Below are positions 22,028 through 34,810 of a DNA stretch of 64,000 nucleotides, one piece after another; position 1 is the stretch's first letter; each line of letters starts with the position of its first letter. The stretch is from Ulota crispa (lineage: Eukaryota > Streptophyta > Bryopsida > Orthotrichales > Orthotrichaceae), in contig OY987244.1 in NCBI GenBank assembly GCA_963920765.1, forward strand, positions 4,280,501-4,344,500, in the 5' to 3' direction. The notes beneath the pieces are model-generated. The model made no database searches. It worked only from the letters and a program-made list of their open reading frames with translations, and was not told the DNA's origin. The position numbers and the translations under genes were made by a program.

Positions 22028-22985
22028 TTAACCCCTAAAGGACCAACTGTCCCCTTGAGGGACAAATGGATTTTGGGCATGTACCTATAGCTAATCTACT
22101 TTTTGTCATTTTTTGAAACTTTTACTGAAAGTGGAGAATTCAAAGATCTACGTGGGCATCTAAGTTTTTCTTCATTCCGACATTTATTGAAGAAGTTAAG
22201 CATGAATTTTTGAAAAAGAGGGAGGGCGGGCAGCCAAAGAAAAAAAATCAAAATTGCATTTTTTAAATATAAAAATCAGAAATTGGTTTTTTAGATTTAT
22301 ATATACATGGGAAGCTTTGAATCATTCAATTTTGATTCATGAGATGAAAGTTATGAGAAGTTTTAGTTTGCAAGTAGGTATGGGACTCTCAAACCTCCAT
22401 TCTTTTTGCCCCTTGTAAAATTTGTTACTTTACTTTTTTGAGCTCTTTGTGTATTTATTTTTTGACTTTTTTTTTCCCATGTTGTAGTACACTAAGATTC
22501 CTTGGATTCTACCATTTGGATCAAAGTAATTCATATTTCTCAATTTTACATAAATCCTCCAATCTTGCTTGGTGTGTATGCAAATTTCATGGCCTTACAA
22601 CATTGCAAGATTTTACAAAGTATGATTTGCACCTCCAATTCATTTGAAAATTCCCCCACATTTATCTAACTTGATCTTCTACATGGAAAAAATAAACCTC
22701 AACTTTGCGTAGAGCAATTTTTTTTGATATAGGAGCCGTTAAAGGCTTCTGAAATTTTTGGGCAGTAGGGGAAAAAACTTTTCTTTTCACTTCAAATGCC
22801 AATATCTGACTCCTCTACTTCTAGAATGAGCTGAAAATTTTCCCACTAGTACCCCATAGTCTAGGGCAAGATCTTATGGTTGAATTTCAAAAAAAAAATT
22901 TCTCCTACCTTTCCACTCATTTCTCAAAAAGTGACAATTTTCAGTAATTTTCAAAGAAAAAAGGGTTTGGTCCTTTGGAGGTTAA
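22028..22985 (+). mobile_element. TTAA-flanked transposon, copy G (958 bp)
   Basis: Forward copy: TTAACCCCTAAAGGACCAAC at the left and TTTGGTCCTTTGGAGGTTAA at the right. The sequence agrees with copy A along its whole length by eye. No coding capacity. Confidence 0.85.
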
Positions 22986-24220
22986 GGAATCTTTTACTTT
23001 TTAAAGTTTTAAATGCACTTACACCAAGTTCAGTAATGAGTAATACATGAATGAAAATTTATTTCCAAGTTTCAAGTAATTCGTTACATCTAAATTTTTG
23101 AAATTGTAATTTATAAGTTCTTTGAATAAATAAATAATTAACATCAGAAATTTTTGGTTGATAATGTCCTTGTACTTTCGCCCGTTTTCATGGATGACAC
23201 TATTTGGTGCTTGTAAAATAGTGAGTCATGAGTGGGGATCTAAGATTCTGTGAGCATGAATAGATTTTCAACTTAAAATTAATTGAATAATTAAATAATA
23301 AGTTTTTCAAGAGATGATAGTTTAAATGCACAATCATAGGGCCATGTGTACACAATTATAGATGAAATTTATAATTTTGACAAAAAAGCCCTCCTCACAG
23401 CTCATGGCTCACGGATCCCTGCTCATGAAATAGCCTTCCCCGGTGCCTATACTAGTTTCATGATAATAACATTCCACTCTCTTTTGTCCAAGAAGATTTG
23501 CACTATTTGGATCATTTATATTCAAAAAGAATTTTTCCATCTTGGTTTTCATAATGTTTGAATATTCCTTAGGCCATTTTAACTATATGGGATAGCCACT
23601 GTTTACAATGGGGAGTTTGTCATTATGTTTCAAAAAAAATTGTTGCCCATGTGCCAAATTTTGTAATTGTATTTTGTCTTCTTCTATGGTGTCATATACA
23701 TTATTTTAAAGTGAAAGAACAGAATATCAAACTTCTTGCTAACTATTTTTTGGTTGATTTTCATCCAATTTTACAAAAAAAATACCCTATAAATAGTGAA
23801 TGACAGGCTTTTCAACAATGGCCTTCTTTTTGCAATTTCTAAAAATAAAGTAGTTACACTTGCATTTTATTCTCTTGTACAAGAAAAAATAAACCTAAAC
23901 AGAAATAGTAGTAAGTAAGTGGTTCTATGTTTTTTACTTGTACATGAATCTTTCTTAAATGAAGTTGAAGTTAAAAAAATGTACACATAATTTGTTAAAA
24001 AAAATCCACATAGTGTTTATTTTTCTATCTATGATAAAAAAATCAAATTTATTTTTTGTATACGTCAAAGTTTTAAAAAAAAAAGTTTTATCAAGGTGTA
24101 TTTTGATATAGAAACCACACGAGTTTTGGAACATTTATCAAAATTCTATGAAAAAATAATAATACTTAATGCATACTGACAACCTTAAAAATTCATATGA
24201 ATTTATTATTTGTTTAAAGG
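22986..24220. other. intergenic AT-rich, nothing recognised
   Basis: Very AT-rich. No exon, RNA gene or element boundary could be supported. Confidence 0.5.
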
Positions 24221-25230
24221 GAAATTACAAATAGGGGCGTGAAAACTAAAAATATTATAGATAGGGACATAATTTAAAAATAATTACAAATAGGGGCACA
24301 ATTTGAAAATAATTAGTAAATTTTTGGGATTTTTTTTAGTTTGGAAATTGGTTGATATAAGTACATTGCATAAAATGTTAGTTAACATTCAAAATATTTA
24401 AAAGCTTCTTCAAATCAAGCCTGCCATATAAAAAAAATTAGTAAAGGGGATGGCAGCTTTTAGAGAGACTTCTAAATTTTTTGGAAGTAAGCTAACATTT
24501 AATGTGATGTATCTTAATCAACCAATGCCCAAACCAAACAAATTTACAAAAATTTGCAACCTATTTTGAAATTGTACCCCTATTTGTAATCATTTTGCTC
24601 AAGAGGTCACTCAGTGTATACTTTGGAAACCACAAACGATCAAGTAGATTTTCCATCCCCTATTTAATTTTTTCATTAATTTTGATTTTGCACCTTGTTT
24701 TGAATGTTCTTACAAAATCAATATATCTTTTATGTGATTTTTTTGGATTCAAATGAATTAAACAAGATATCCAAATGCACAATTGAAGATTGCACTAAAA
24801 TAGTTCAATTTTCACTTTAAATATTTATCAAGCTTGCGTTTGAATGTCAATTGCATCCAACTTTGGCATACAAAAACTATAATCAAGCCTTCATTTATTA
24901 GTAATTTAAAAATAATTTTTACTATATAATATAGGGGACAAAAAAAAATCCAGCTACAATATATAGTGTATTTATTTTCTTCCAAAAATTGTGACTAATA
25001 ATTTAGAATAATAAAATTCTTCAATACTTCACAATGTAAATTTTAAATTTAGAAAAACACACTATAAATATTTTCAAACTATTTATTTGATTTTTTCCAA
25101 TATAAGGTAGAGTTCAAGGATTTTGATTACACGTGTACCAAAAAAAATGGAGAGTGCACCTCCCAAAACTATGCCCCTTACAATGCCCCTATATGTAATT
25201 ATATTTTTTCATGCCCCTATTTGTAATTTC
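24221..25230. mobile_element. inverted-repeat element with AATTACAAATAGGGGC ends (about 1 kb)
   Basis: Left GAAATTACAAATAGGGGCGT and right CATGCCCCTATTTGTAATTTC are inverted copies. The same motif also occurs internally near 24278 (direct) and 24575 (inverted), so the unit may be compound. The interior is AT-rich and non-coding. The superfamily is unknown. Confidence 0.55.
24338..24539. repeat. old foldback, relative of the one at 61338
   Basis: Two imperfect arms of about 80-90 bp (GGTTGATATAAGTACATTGC pairing with the region ending ATGTATCTTAATCAACC) enclose about 35 bp. Both arms resemble the arms of the much cleaner foldback at 61338-61899, so this is an older copy of that family. Confidence 0.55.
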
Positions 25231-25330
25231 ATCTTTTATTAAATGACTAGGACCTACCCAAACTTTGCTAGCACACATGTGTCTTTACAAAAAAAAATCT
25301 TTTTGATAGAACTTTTTTTCAAAAACATAG

Positions 25331-25578
25331 TGTTAGGGACGTTACTTCGGAATGTTCTGTTTTCTATTACTTTCGATTTTAGAATATCTTATATTTTAGA
25401 TTTCTTTCACTTTAGATCAGAGTATATATATAGAGGTTAAGGTTGAATTGTAATTTAGACTCAACAACACATCTCTTAGAGCCATCGCTCACTTCCTTTG
25501 ATATTTGTTTCCTCAACTTTGAATCCAAGTTCATTCCTAGTTCTTATTGATTATCTTTCTATTTCTATATCCGTGACA
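25331..25578 (+). repeat. 5' LTR of the chromovirus
   Basis: Matches 30358-30587 along its length: GCGTTACTTCG-like start, ACTTTAGATCAGAGTATATA core, GAGCCATCGCTCAC and the TTCTATTTCTAT end. TATATATAGAGG may be its TATA box. The following ATTTGTCAGATC could be a worn primer-binding site. Confidence 0.9.
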
Positions 25579-25806
25579 ATTTGTCAGATCTTACTTTACT
25601 TGAATATCATAACTCTTATTAGAAGTTGCGGTTTACCCCCTCTAATCTAATATCTGATTTATTACAACATTTGTGTCTTGTTCTTCTTATGATAGTTGCA
25701 AACATCCCTCTCTTTGAAGGTTTGAATGTTTAGAGGTTGCGGTTTACTCCCTCTAAACTAATATTTTATTTTATTTTATAAACCCTATTATTTTCCGTCT
25801 TCTAGT

Positions 25807-26775
25807 ATGGCTGAACCTCAAGATTTTGTTATGTGCAAACTTGTAGAGTCTAAGTTAGAAGCTATCTTCAATACTATTACCACGTTGTCAAATCGGACCA
25901 CAACGATTGAAGGATTTATTGGTGGTCTTCAACGAGGCTAGCCTTCCGTCAATTCGGAGAGAAGAGCTCCACTTGTGATTTGACAAGGTAAACCACCGCC
26001 ACTACAACAAAAAGAACCTCGTGTTAGTCCTCCTGAGAAATTCGATGGCACGCACTCCATGTTTTGAAAGTTTGTCAATCAGATTTGATTAATAATTGCA
26101 TTACAATTGAGATGCTATCCACCACATGAATCTTGAGTTGGATTGGTTGGAACATTACTTATAGGACAAACTTTATCATGGTTTGCTTCTTTATTCGAGA
26201 AAAGTTTATCTATATTGAGCAACTTTGACACTTTTTTTAGAGCCTTTGCGAAAGCATTTGGTGAACATTATAAGGTTTGTTGGGCAACTATAAAAATTTG
26301 GTCCTTAAAACAAAAGGCACGGTTTGCATCAACTTACGGCTCGGACTTTCGACAACTTACGTGCGACATCAATTTGGATGAAGCAGCCCTCATGAGCCAA
26401 TTTTATTGAGGATTGAAAGTTTTTGTGAAAGATTTACTTTTATCACTTCCTGATCCGCAAATGTTGAATGAGGCAATTAGTCAAATGATTAGATGCCACA
26501 ACTGACTTTTTCAAAGCTGTCAAAATCAGATTTCATCAAAAAAACAAACAATTCATCTTACCTCATTTATATTGGTAAGTAGTCCAATTTTGCATTCAGA
26601 AACTACAAATATGCAAATCGACGCAATACGTGTCAAGCATCTTACTCCGGAAGAAAAAAAGTGTCGCATAGAGGAAGGACTATGCTTGTATTGTAGCGAA
26701 GGAGGCCACAAAATTCTCAATTGTCAAAAAAAGCCAAGTCAACAAATTGTTAAGGTCAAAACTGTTATCGTTTAG
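25807..26775 (+). pseudogene. gag remnant with zinc knuckle
   Basis: The frame opens MAEPQDFVMCKLVESK and is soon broken by stops near 25939 and 25980; later pieces are open at 26143-26409 and 26572-26775. The last holds a CCHC zinc knuckle, CLYCSEGGHKILNC, near 26690-26730, the usual nucleocapsid motif. Capsid-like sequence precedes it. It is non-functional because of several stops. Confidence 0.8.
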
Positions 26776-26899
26776 GAAAACAAAGGTATCCAGCTATAAT
26801 AGAAACTGTATGGTTGGATAATGCAATTTTACAACAACATTTAAGTTCCTTTTTTTCCGCTCAACCTACTTTTTGTTTTATTATTCTTTTATCCGTTGG

Positions 26900-27300
26900 T
26901 CCTTAAAAACTTAAAACCACTGCTCTATTAGATTCATGAGCATCTGCTTGATTTTTAGATGAAGAATTTGTTAAAAGTCACAAACTCCCTTTAATTTAGA
27001 AATCTGAGCCCATCATTGTAGAAGTGATAGATGGACAACATTTATCTTTTGGCAGTGTCACTAACAAAACAATGTCTTTAAAAGTGACATTTGAAAACTA
27101 TACTAACCAAGTTATCTTCAATATCATCAAAATCCCATCAAATCTTGATATTCTTGGTCTTTCATGGTCAAAAGAGTATAATCCGTCAACAGACTGGAAG
27201 TTACAAAAGATGATTTTTTTCAAGAGTCATCTAGCCAATAAATTTGTTACACAATCTGTTGAAAATTTTATTGAGAAATTTGTTTGTAAATAAACCAGCA
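26900..27300 (+). pseudogene. aspartic protease remnant
   Basis: The frame around 26925-26950 reads L-L-D-S-stop-A-S-A, so the active-site D-S/T-G triad has lost its glycine to a stop codon. Downstream sequence (VIDGQHLSFGSVT, then LDILGLSW) keeps the usual retropepsin spacing. Confidence 0.7.
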
Positions 27301-27514
27301 AACTGCAAGTGAAAAAATTCATGTTCATTTAAACAAAAGCGTTTATAAAAATGGTCGAACAAAATATACCATTTGTTATTTATGCGGCTCCAACTAGTAA
27401 AGAAAAGATCACAATAGCTAGTATCTTGGAGAGTATAAAGATTTTGAAGATGTCTTTTTGAAGAAAAACGTCTACATACTACCAGAGCACCGACCATATG
27501 ATTGAGTTATAGAC

Positions 27515-28114
27515 TTGGAGGAAGAAGTACAATTTTTTTTTGCTCCAATTTATAACCTATCACAAATAGAATTAGCGGAACTACAAAATTATACTAACGA
27601 GAATTTGGCTAAGAATTTCATTCGTTATTCCAAATTGCATGTTGGAACATCTATTATATTTGTGAAAAACAATGATGGCTCCTTACAAATGTGTGTGGAT
27701 TATCAAGATTTTAATAAGATGGCAGAGAAGAACCGCTATCTATTACTTTTAATATTTGGACTTTTAGATCAATTCAGAAGTGCAAAGATCTTTACCAAGA
27801 TCAACCTAAGCAGAGTTTATAATCTTGCACAAATAAAAAAAAGAATCAAATGGAAGATGACATTTCGTATAAAATATGGCCATTTTGAGTATAATATCAT
27901 GCCTTTTGGTTTTATAAATGCCCTAGCAGTCTTTCAATACATAATGAATGACATCTTTCAATGGCACCTTGATAACTTTATTGTTATCTACTTAAACAAA
28001 AATTTGGTATTTTCTAAAAATAAAGAAGATCATGCAGATCACATTTGTTTAATCTTTGAAAAATTACGCAAACGAGAACTCTACGCCAAATCAGAGAAGC
28101 GTTTATTTTACTGA
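27515..28114 (+). pseudogene. reverse transcriptase remnant, catalytic motif lost
   Basis: About 200 open codons hold recognisable RT blocks: SLQMCVDYQDFNK, FTKINLSRVYN and NIMPFGFINALAVFQ. The box that is normally Y-L-D-D reads YLNKNLVFS, so both catalytic aspartates are gone. The enzyme would be dead even where the frame is open. Confidence 0.88.
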
Positions 28115-28304
28115 ATTGAGATAGAATTTTTGGAATTCATTGCAACTATGGAGGGCTTGAAGATGGATCTCAAATAGATAGAAACTATCTTGTCTTGGAA
28201 AGTTCTGAAAATTATTAGAGGCATAATTTTTTTTTTTTTTTTTTGCTAACTTTTATCGAGTCTTTATCAAGGGATATTCTCAAGTTGCTACTCCGTTCAC
28301 TCGG

Positions 28305-28800
28305 TTGACAAATAAGTTTAAATCTGAGTGGAGACCACTAGCAAAGAAAATTTTTCATGATTTAAAGATAGTATTTATTACGGCCCCAATTTGTGTATAC
28401 CCAAATTTTTCAAATGTATTTTATTTGGAAACCAATGCCTCAGATTTTGCTTTAGAAATTGTACTTTCACAACTGGAAAAACACAAGAAGCTTCATCCTA
28501 TGGTTTTCTACTTTTGAAAATTTTCTGCTGCCGAGATTAATTATGAGATTCACGATAAAGAACTTCTTGCTTTTGTGGATTTTTTTCAAGAGTAGCGCCA
28601 TTTTCTTGAAGGAGCTACGCACCCGATGATTATTTATACAGATCACAAGAATTTAGAGTATTTCATGTCATTTTGTGTTTGAAATCGGCATTAAGCTCGA
28701 TAGAATATGTCTTTATTTCGATTTAACTTTATTATCATATGTTGATCGGGAAAGCAACAAGGACTATCTGATGCTTTATCAAGAAGATCATATCTTGTGC
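28305..28800 (+). pseudogene. RNase H remnant
   Basis: CVYPNFSNVFYLETNASDFA and VLSQLEKHKKLHPMVFY match the start of the Ty3/gypsy RNase H domain. In-frame stops follow from 28516. The reading continues in pieces (FLEGATHPMIIYTDHKNLEY). Confidence 0.75.
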
Positions 28801-29029
28801 CCTAGGCTGGAAAAACAGCATTTGATCGACAGCATAAAACTATATTGAAATCAAAATTATTTCATCCTTACGCTACAATTATACCATTACCTATAGATGA
28901 GGGCTTCTTCAACTGAATACGCATTGCAACTATTGAAGATCGTGTAGCCCTCGACATCAAATGTTGCATTGGTAAAGAAGACAATTTTAAGGTGAATGGA
29001 GATTTGTCATATTTTGAAGGACATTTGTT

Positions 29030-30060
29030 CATCTCAGAAGATCTAATATGACTTTGTGTTCTTTGATCTTGTCATGACTTCTCAGCTGCATGTCATTTTG
29101 GATATAACAAGACTTTGGAACTCATTTCTAGAGATTTTTGGTGGCCTTAAATGTGAAAGGATGTAAAAAATTTTGTTACCTTTCGTGACATTTGTTCAAG
29201 ATTCAAAAATCCTCGGCATCACTCTTATAGAATTTTGCGACCATTGTCTATTTCATGTCGGCCGTGGTCTTCAGTTTCTATGGATTTTATCACAGATCTA
29301 TCAGCATTTAATTCATTCGACGACATCTTTGTTGTTGTGATGGATCGGTTTATAAAAATGACATATTTTGTTCCTTGCAAGAAGACTTCATTAAGTGAAG
29401 ATACAGCAAGACTATTTCTTGATAATATGTATTGATATCATGGTTTACCAGACAATATTATATTAGATCAAGAACCCCAATTTATATAAAAGTTTTGAAG
29501 ATATTTTTTCAAGATATTGAAGATAGAGATCAATCTCTCTTCAGCTTTTCATCCTCAAATTGACGGTCAAACAAAACGGGTTAATCAAGTCCTTGAACAA
29601 TATTTAAGATGTAATATCAATTATCAGCAAGACAACTGGATAACATACTTGTCATTAGCACAATTTGCATATAACAATATTTTTTATGTTTCAACTCAAC
29701 AAACACCGTTTTATTTCAATTATAGATATCGTCCAAAATTTGATTTGTGAAGTTCATCAGCAAATAGTAACCTAACAGCTGACAACTTTACAAGACAATT
29801 ATTACAAATTCAATTTTGAAATTTCAATTTCAATCCGCCCAAGAGTCTTACAAACAACTGCGGACAAATATTGCAATCAAACACCTGATTTTCAAATCAA
29901 AGATAAAGTATGGCTTATACGACAAAATATTAAGATGAAGCGGCCATGTGATAAATTAGACTATCAAAGATTAGGACCATTTGTCATTTTAAAGCAGATC
30001 AACCCAGTAGCATACCGTTTGGAGCTATTAACTTTTATGAAAGTTCATCTAGTTTTTTAT
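29030..30060 (+). pseudogene. integrase remnant
   Basis: Open pieces at 29235-29435 and 29517-29750 carry the integrase core: SVSMDFITDL with the first catalytic aspartate, LDQEPQF around the second, and HPQIDGQTKRVNQVLEQYL where the catalytic glutamate position is lysine. Stops separate the pieces. A worn HHCC zinc-binding region lies just upstream. Confidence 0.82.
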
Positions 30061-30146
30061 GTATCTCTTTTAGAATTTTATCAGTAGTCACATTTTATAG
30101 GAAAAAAACAACCGCCATCGCCGAATGTTAAAATTGTGAACCACAA

Positions 30147-30312
30147 TGAATATGAGGTAGAATAAGTATTAGACTCACGATGAATGTGGGACAAAGTAGA
30201 ATATTAGGTATACTGGAGCAATTATGATATCAACAAGAGAACGTGGAAATCAGCCAAGAATCTTGTAAATGCACCGAAAATGGTACAAAAATTTCATCAA
30301 CTTTATCTGGAT
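30147..30312 (+). pseudogene. chromodomain remnant at the integrase C-terminus
   Basis: In one frame, broken by three stops, the sequence reads EYEVE, VLDSR, MWDKVEY, VYWSNYDINKRTWKSAKNLV and APKMVQKFHQLY. This is the chromodomain pattern (…V-E-Y-x-V-Y-W-x-x-Y…T-W-x…) that chromoviruses carry after integrase. Confidence 0.8.
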
Positions 30313-30357
30313 AAGCCTAGGGCTCCTTTTGAGACTTGTTGCTTGAAAATGGGATAA

Positions 30358-30587
30358 TGTCAGGGGCGTTACTTCGAAACATTTCGTTTTATTTTATTTT
30401 TGACTTTAAAATATTTTTTACTTTAGATCAGAGTATATAAAGAGGTTGAGGCTGAAGTGTTATTCAGACTCGACAGTACATCTCTTGGAGCCATCGCTCA
30501 CCTTTTTTGATATTTGTTCCCTCATCTTTGAATCCAAATTCATTCCTAGTTCTTATCAATTATCTTTCTATTTCTATGTCCGTGGCA
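30358..30587 (+). repeat. 3' LTR of the chromovirus
   Basis: Partner of the LTR at 25331-25578, with the same start, core and end blocks, 18 bp shorter and with many substitutions. It is followed by the CATAG duplication. Confidence 0.9.
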
Positions 30588-30592
30588 CATAG

Positions 30593-33500
30593 AAAATGAA
30601 CTCAATATATTATAAAGACTTATGATATTAATGATGAAGAATTTTTATTAAAAATGGTTTGCATTTAACCCATCAACACCTAAGTCTAGATGACTTGATA
30701 TTGCGGAGATCCAACGTACTTGACAATGATCTTTAGAAAATGTAGACACTTGTTTTGCAATTCAATGTTTGATTTATATTGCAACTAATTGGTGTATTAG
30801 TACGGACAAATTACAAGCCAATTCACCATCCCGATTTATATATCATAATGATTGAGTGGCCATAGGTCAGGAGCTTCAAAGACATTTTTTCACAATCTTC
30901 GACACTTTCAAAACCATTTTATATAAAGCTACTATGTATGACAATTCCAAAATTCATGATGCTACAATGAACAAGCATTCTAATGCATGTGACAAAATTC
31001 CAACTCATTTATCAAAAACATTGTCTTTTGGGACCAATTTAAATTGACAATGTCTTCTGTGGAAGCGTGCTTGTGATCGGCTCCTACCTTGCCTCCCACT
31101 TTATGACAAACATGTGGCTATGTATTTCAAAGGACTAATGTGCAAGGTTAGAGCATTGGATTATTGCCCAAAGGCGCTTTAGTTGTCAATTGCTGCTTAC
31201 TCCCAGTTACTCTATCCAAACTATCATATTGTCCCAAAATACGGTAGGCACCAAATTTGATTGCAAAATGCAATAGAACTTGTACAAATTGCTTGTGCAT
31301 TTGCATTCCAAGCATCAGAGCACTGAGCCTAACAATTTTTATCTTCACATTGTATAGAATCTTGTTCATCCTGAACTGCAGCAGTTGTGTGAAGAATCTT
31401 GGAGAGCATTTTTTGAGCCACTTGGGCGTTGAGAGATTAAACTAAACTTTGTAAAATTTTGAAAACTAGTATCAAAACTTTCATAGTATTCTTATATGAA
31501 AAATAAATATTATGACTAATGAATGGAATGGACAACAAATATGTTGTAGATTTTGAGTATCATCTTATTAACAAGTGATTAATGTCATTTATTACACATA
31601 TGACTATTTGTCATAAATATAAATGTGTTTTATCATTTTCATGTCTTTATTCTACTAGCATCTATGAAAAATAATAATACTATAACATACTCAAATTGAG
31701 AAAGTAACCACATAATCTTGTAGCAAATATAAACTATACATGTATTTTGTACTTGCATTTTAAATTTTAATCAATGTTGAGTAAGAGAAAGCGAAGCATT
31801 TAATTTACAAAAATGATCACTAGTAAAAGCAATGTGTCCACAAAAATTGTAAAAATTGTCTACAATAACTCAATCTTGGTCGCTGAAGACAAAATCCACA
31901 CATTATGAACAAAGCTCACTTTTCAAAAATAGATGACACCCCATCTAATGTTCCTTTGCTAGTACCAAAATATATATCACTATATTTTTAGTGAAAAATG
32001 TATAACAAGACACAAAATGTATTTTAAAAATAATAATTTTTGTAGAGTCAGAAACCTAAACTCCACTAATAGTCTAGTACATAACAAAAGTTAGTTTAGT
32101 CCTAATCATTATAGAATGTAGTATATTTTTTAGTATTCTTTTGTTCATACAATATGTTTGAATGTAATGGACATTATTATAGGTTTACAAACCTTTAGAT
32201 ACATACATATTTGAGTTTTGGACATGTTCAAGGATTTACTTCAAAAATATGGTTACATTTTCATTAATTGGACTTGATGGTAATGGTTGGATCTTCTTTA
32301 GCCATATTGAATATTTTGCAAATATCCTTTTGGAAGTTTTATATGTTTCCAAATTCAAACAATCCCAATGTTTGTAAAAATAATTCAATGTTTTACAAAG
32401 CAAAAAAAAATCTTAGATATTATTTGTCAACTTTGATTTAATTATATTTAGTTAAATGACATTGATTTTTTTGACATGAATTATTTTTTCATGCTTCTCT
32501 AATAACTGCTTATTTAGAACTTAGATAAAAACAACCTAAAAGTCTTGTAGCTCTTCAGTCTCCAAGCATGAAGATTTCACAATAGGTTAACAAACAGTCT
32601 AAGAATTCTAAATAATCCTAAATCTTAAATTGCATGTTTTGGCAACTCTAAATCCTAAATCACGTATCTTTTAAATTGTACAAAAAATAAGAATTTTATC
32701 GTGATCACAATTTAATTATAATTTCTTCCAATATTTAATTAATTATTTGTCTCCAAAATTGTTCAAATCATCAAATCAATTGCCCGACTATAATAAACCA
32801 TTCATGAGTAAGAATACGTGTTAAGTATAAAAAATTTCATACTAGTGAATGACGTTTTTTATTTTGTGCAAATCTTGTACTTTTGAAATATACGATTTCA
32901 CACTTGAAGATAAGAAAAGCTAGTAGACCAATTATTATTCTATTGGAAAATTTGTCTTAAAATGAAAAATATAATATTTTGACAAAAACATCTTTCAGTT
33001 TTTTTTAACCAATTAAAAAATAATAATCTTCTCAATGGAGATATACACAGTTAAAATACTTATAGATACTATCACTGAAAAAATATGATAAAATATAATT
33101 AGATAAAAAATATTCACATTTATCAGCAAATTAAGTACACAAAACATCAAAAACAAAAATAAAAGAACAATAAGTATTAAATTTGGCATACTACCTTGAC
33201 AAGATGAGCACAAATATTGCATCACAAGGTCTTTTAATTCCGTTGATATGTAATTTACATTGTAAATTTGCATTTTGAAAAAACTGCCATCTTGACAATT
33301 TCAAAGAAATGGAAAAAATACCTTCTAGTTTAAAGTTATAACATATTTACCTCGATTGCAAATAATCCTCATGTAATGCCAAATCTTATTGAGTTTGCAT
33401 AAAAAACCATTTCTTATTTGAAGGTAGTAATAAAATTATATATAAAAAATTCACCTAGTTCTCATACTGATTTTTATCACTTACAAAAATTATCAATTTT

Positions 33501-33950
33501 GATATTAATTTGAATTTAAATCAGTAAAATAAATTATAACAAATAAAAAATAAAAGTATATTCAAAAAATGATATTCACAATTAATATCTAATCAAATGA
33601 AAAAATTGTATTCAATGTTGCATGCATCAATATGAGTATTGCAAGAATAATTTTTGCTAATATTCATTGTTGTAAATGATGTATTACATAAATGAATATG
33701 ATCATTGTTTTCAATATTTAATGTTACCTGCAACAATATGGATACTGTAAAAATAGTTTTTGCTATTACTCAAAAATTTTGTTTACCATTAGCACTAAAC
33801 TAAATAAAAAATTTATATTTAATGCTGCATGCATTAATATGAGGTGTTGCAATAGTAATTCTTGCTAATATTCATTGTTGTGAACAGTGTATTACCTAAA
33901 TAAACATGATCATTGTCTAGTTGTCTACAAATTTATTATTGTGTAAACCA
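30593..33950. other. intergenic, very AT-rich
   Basis: No gene is visible. A segment of about 95 bp at 33610-33705 (GCATGCATCAATATGAG, TTGCTAATATTCATTGTTGT) recurs diverged at 33820-33915. Short frames here show no family likeness. Confidence 0.5.
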
Positions 33951-33956
33951 ACATTA

Positions 33957-34810
33957 CTACACAAAACACATTGTGTAACTAAACCACAATCGCATAAAAG
34001 GACTAATGTAGACTAAAAATATACATGCAAATTTGCTTTCAATAGATGGATCAGAAGGAGTCTTAGGTTTTTTTGGACAATCTTTTTTGACATGTCCATC
34101 TTGTCTACATTTCCAACAACGTACAGTCTTTTTTGACTTAGTATCTGCCAGATTGTCAGTAATAGAAGGAGTCTTCTTAGATTTAGAGAAATCGGTCATG
34201 GAAGAGGCCATATCCATAGCATTATGATGATAAAGTGCTTGGTCACATCTCTCAACCACAACAAAAGCCTGAGCTAAATTAGTCCTACCCTCATAACCAA
34301 GAATAAATCGAGATAATACTAAATCAAACAACTGCTTGTTAATTCTTGATAAAAAAAATGTACAAACTAATTTTTGGTGAAAATTCCACTAGATTTGACA
34401 GAAAACCGTGCTAAACATGTATACATGACATGTAGCGTATCTTTATTCTTTCTACAAAAGTCCTGGATACGCTGCATCTAATTACAAAAGAATGCGTCAT
34501 ATTTCGTCTTCAAATGCGCAATAAATTGCAATAGTGGATCAAACCAAGATAAAGGACCAACTGTGGTCTGTGCCACTTGAATAGTATATGTCATACGCAA
34601 CATAATGGGTAATATACCACTTTTTGACATTGGTCTAAAAGCTATCGCATTGCATTTATGATCTTTAAAAGCTGATTCTTCATCATCAATAATTTTTTTT
34701 CCATCTTCATGGTTGAAGAGGCTAAGGCAGATGCTAAGCCATCTTTGAGAGCTGAAATAAACTCTACTCAAGTCTCATGGTAAAGCTGTACCTCAAGAAA
34801 CTTAAGCCGA
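33957..34810 (-). pseudogene. gag remnant of a second LTR retrotransposon (Copia-like)
   Basis: On the minus strand, a frame at 34331-33957 holds a CCHC knuckle CWKCRQDGHVKKDC followed by a lysine-rich tail, preceded by VVVERCDQALYHH. A broken frame at 34771-34478 lies upstream of it in the expected position. No protease, reverse transcriptase or LTR pair could be found, so this is a fragment. The Copia assignment rests on general gag appearance. Confidence 0.6.

Larger units (their letters stand above)
25331..30587 (+). mobile_element. complete but decayed Ty3/gypsy chromovirus-type LTR retrotransposon
   Basis: The 5' LTR is 25331-25578 (TGTTAGGGACG...CCGTGACA) and the 3' LTR 30358-30587 (TGTCAGGGGCG...CCGTGGCA). 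Both sides carry the 5 bp duplication CATAG (25326-25330, 30588-30592). A polypurine stretch GAAAATGGGATAA lies immediately before the 3' LTR. The internal order is gag, protease, reverse transcriptase, RNase H, integrase, chromodomain, which defines the chromovirus branch of Ty3/gypsy. Stops, frameshifts and changed catalytic residues occur throughout, so it cannot be active. The LTRs differ at many sites and in length, which makes it an old insertion. Confidence 0.93.
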
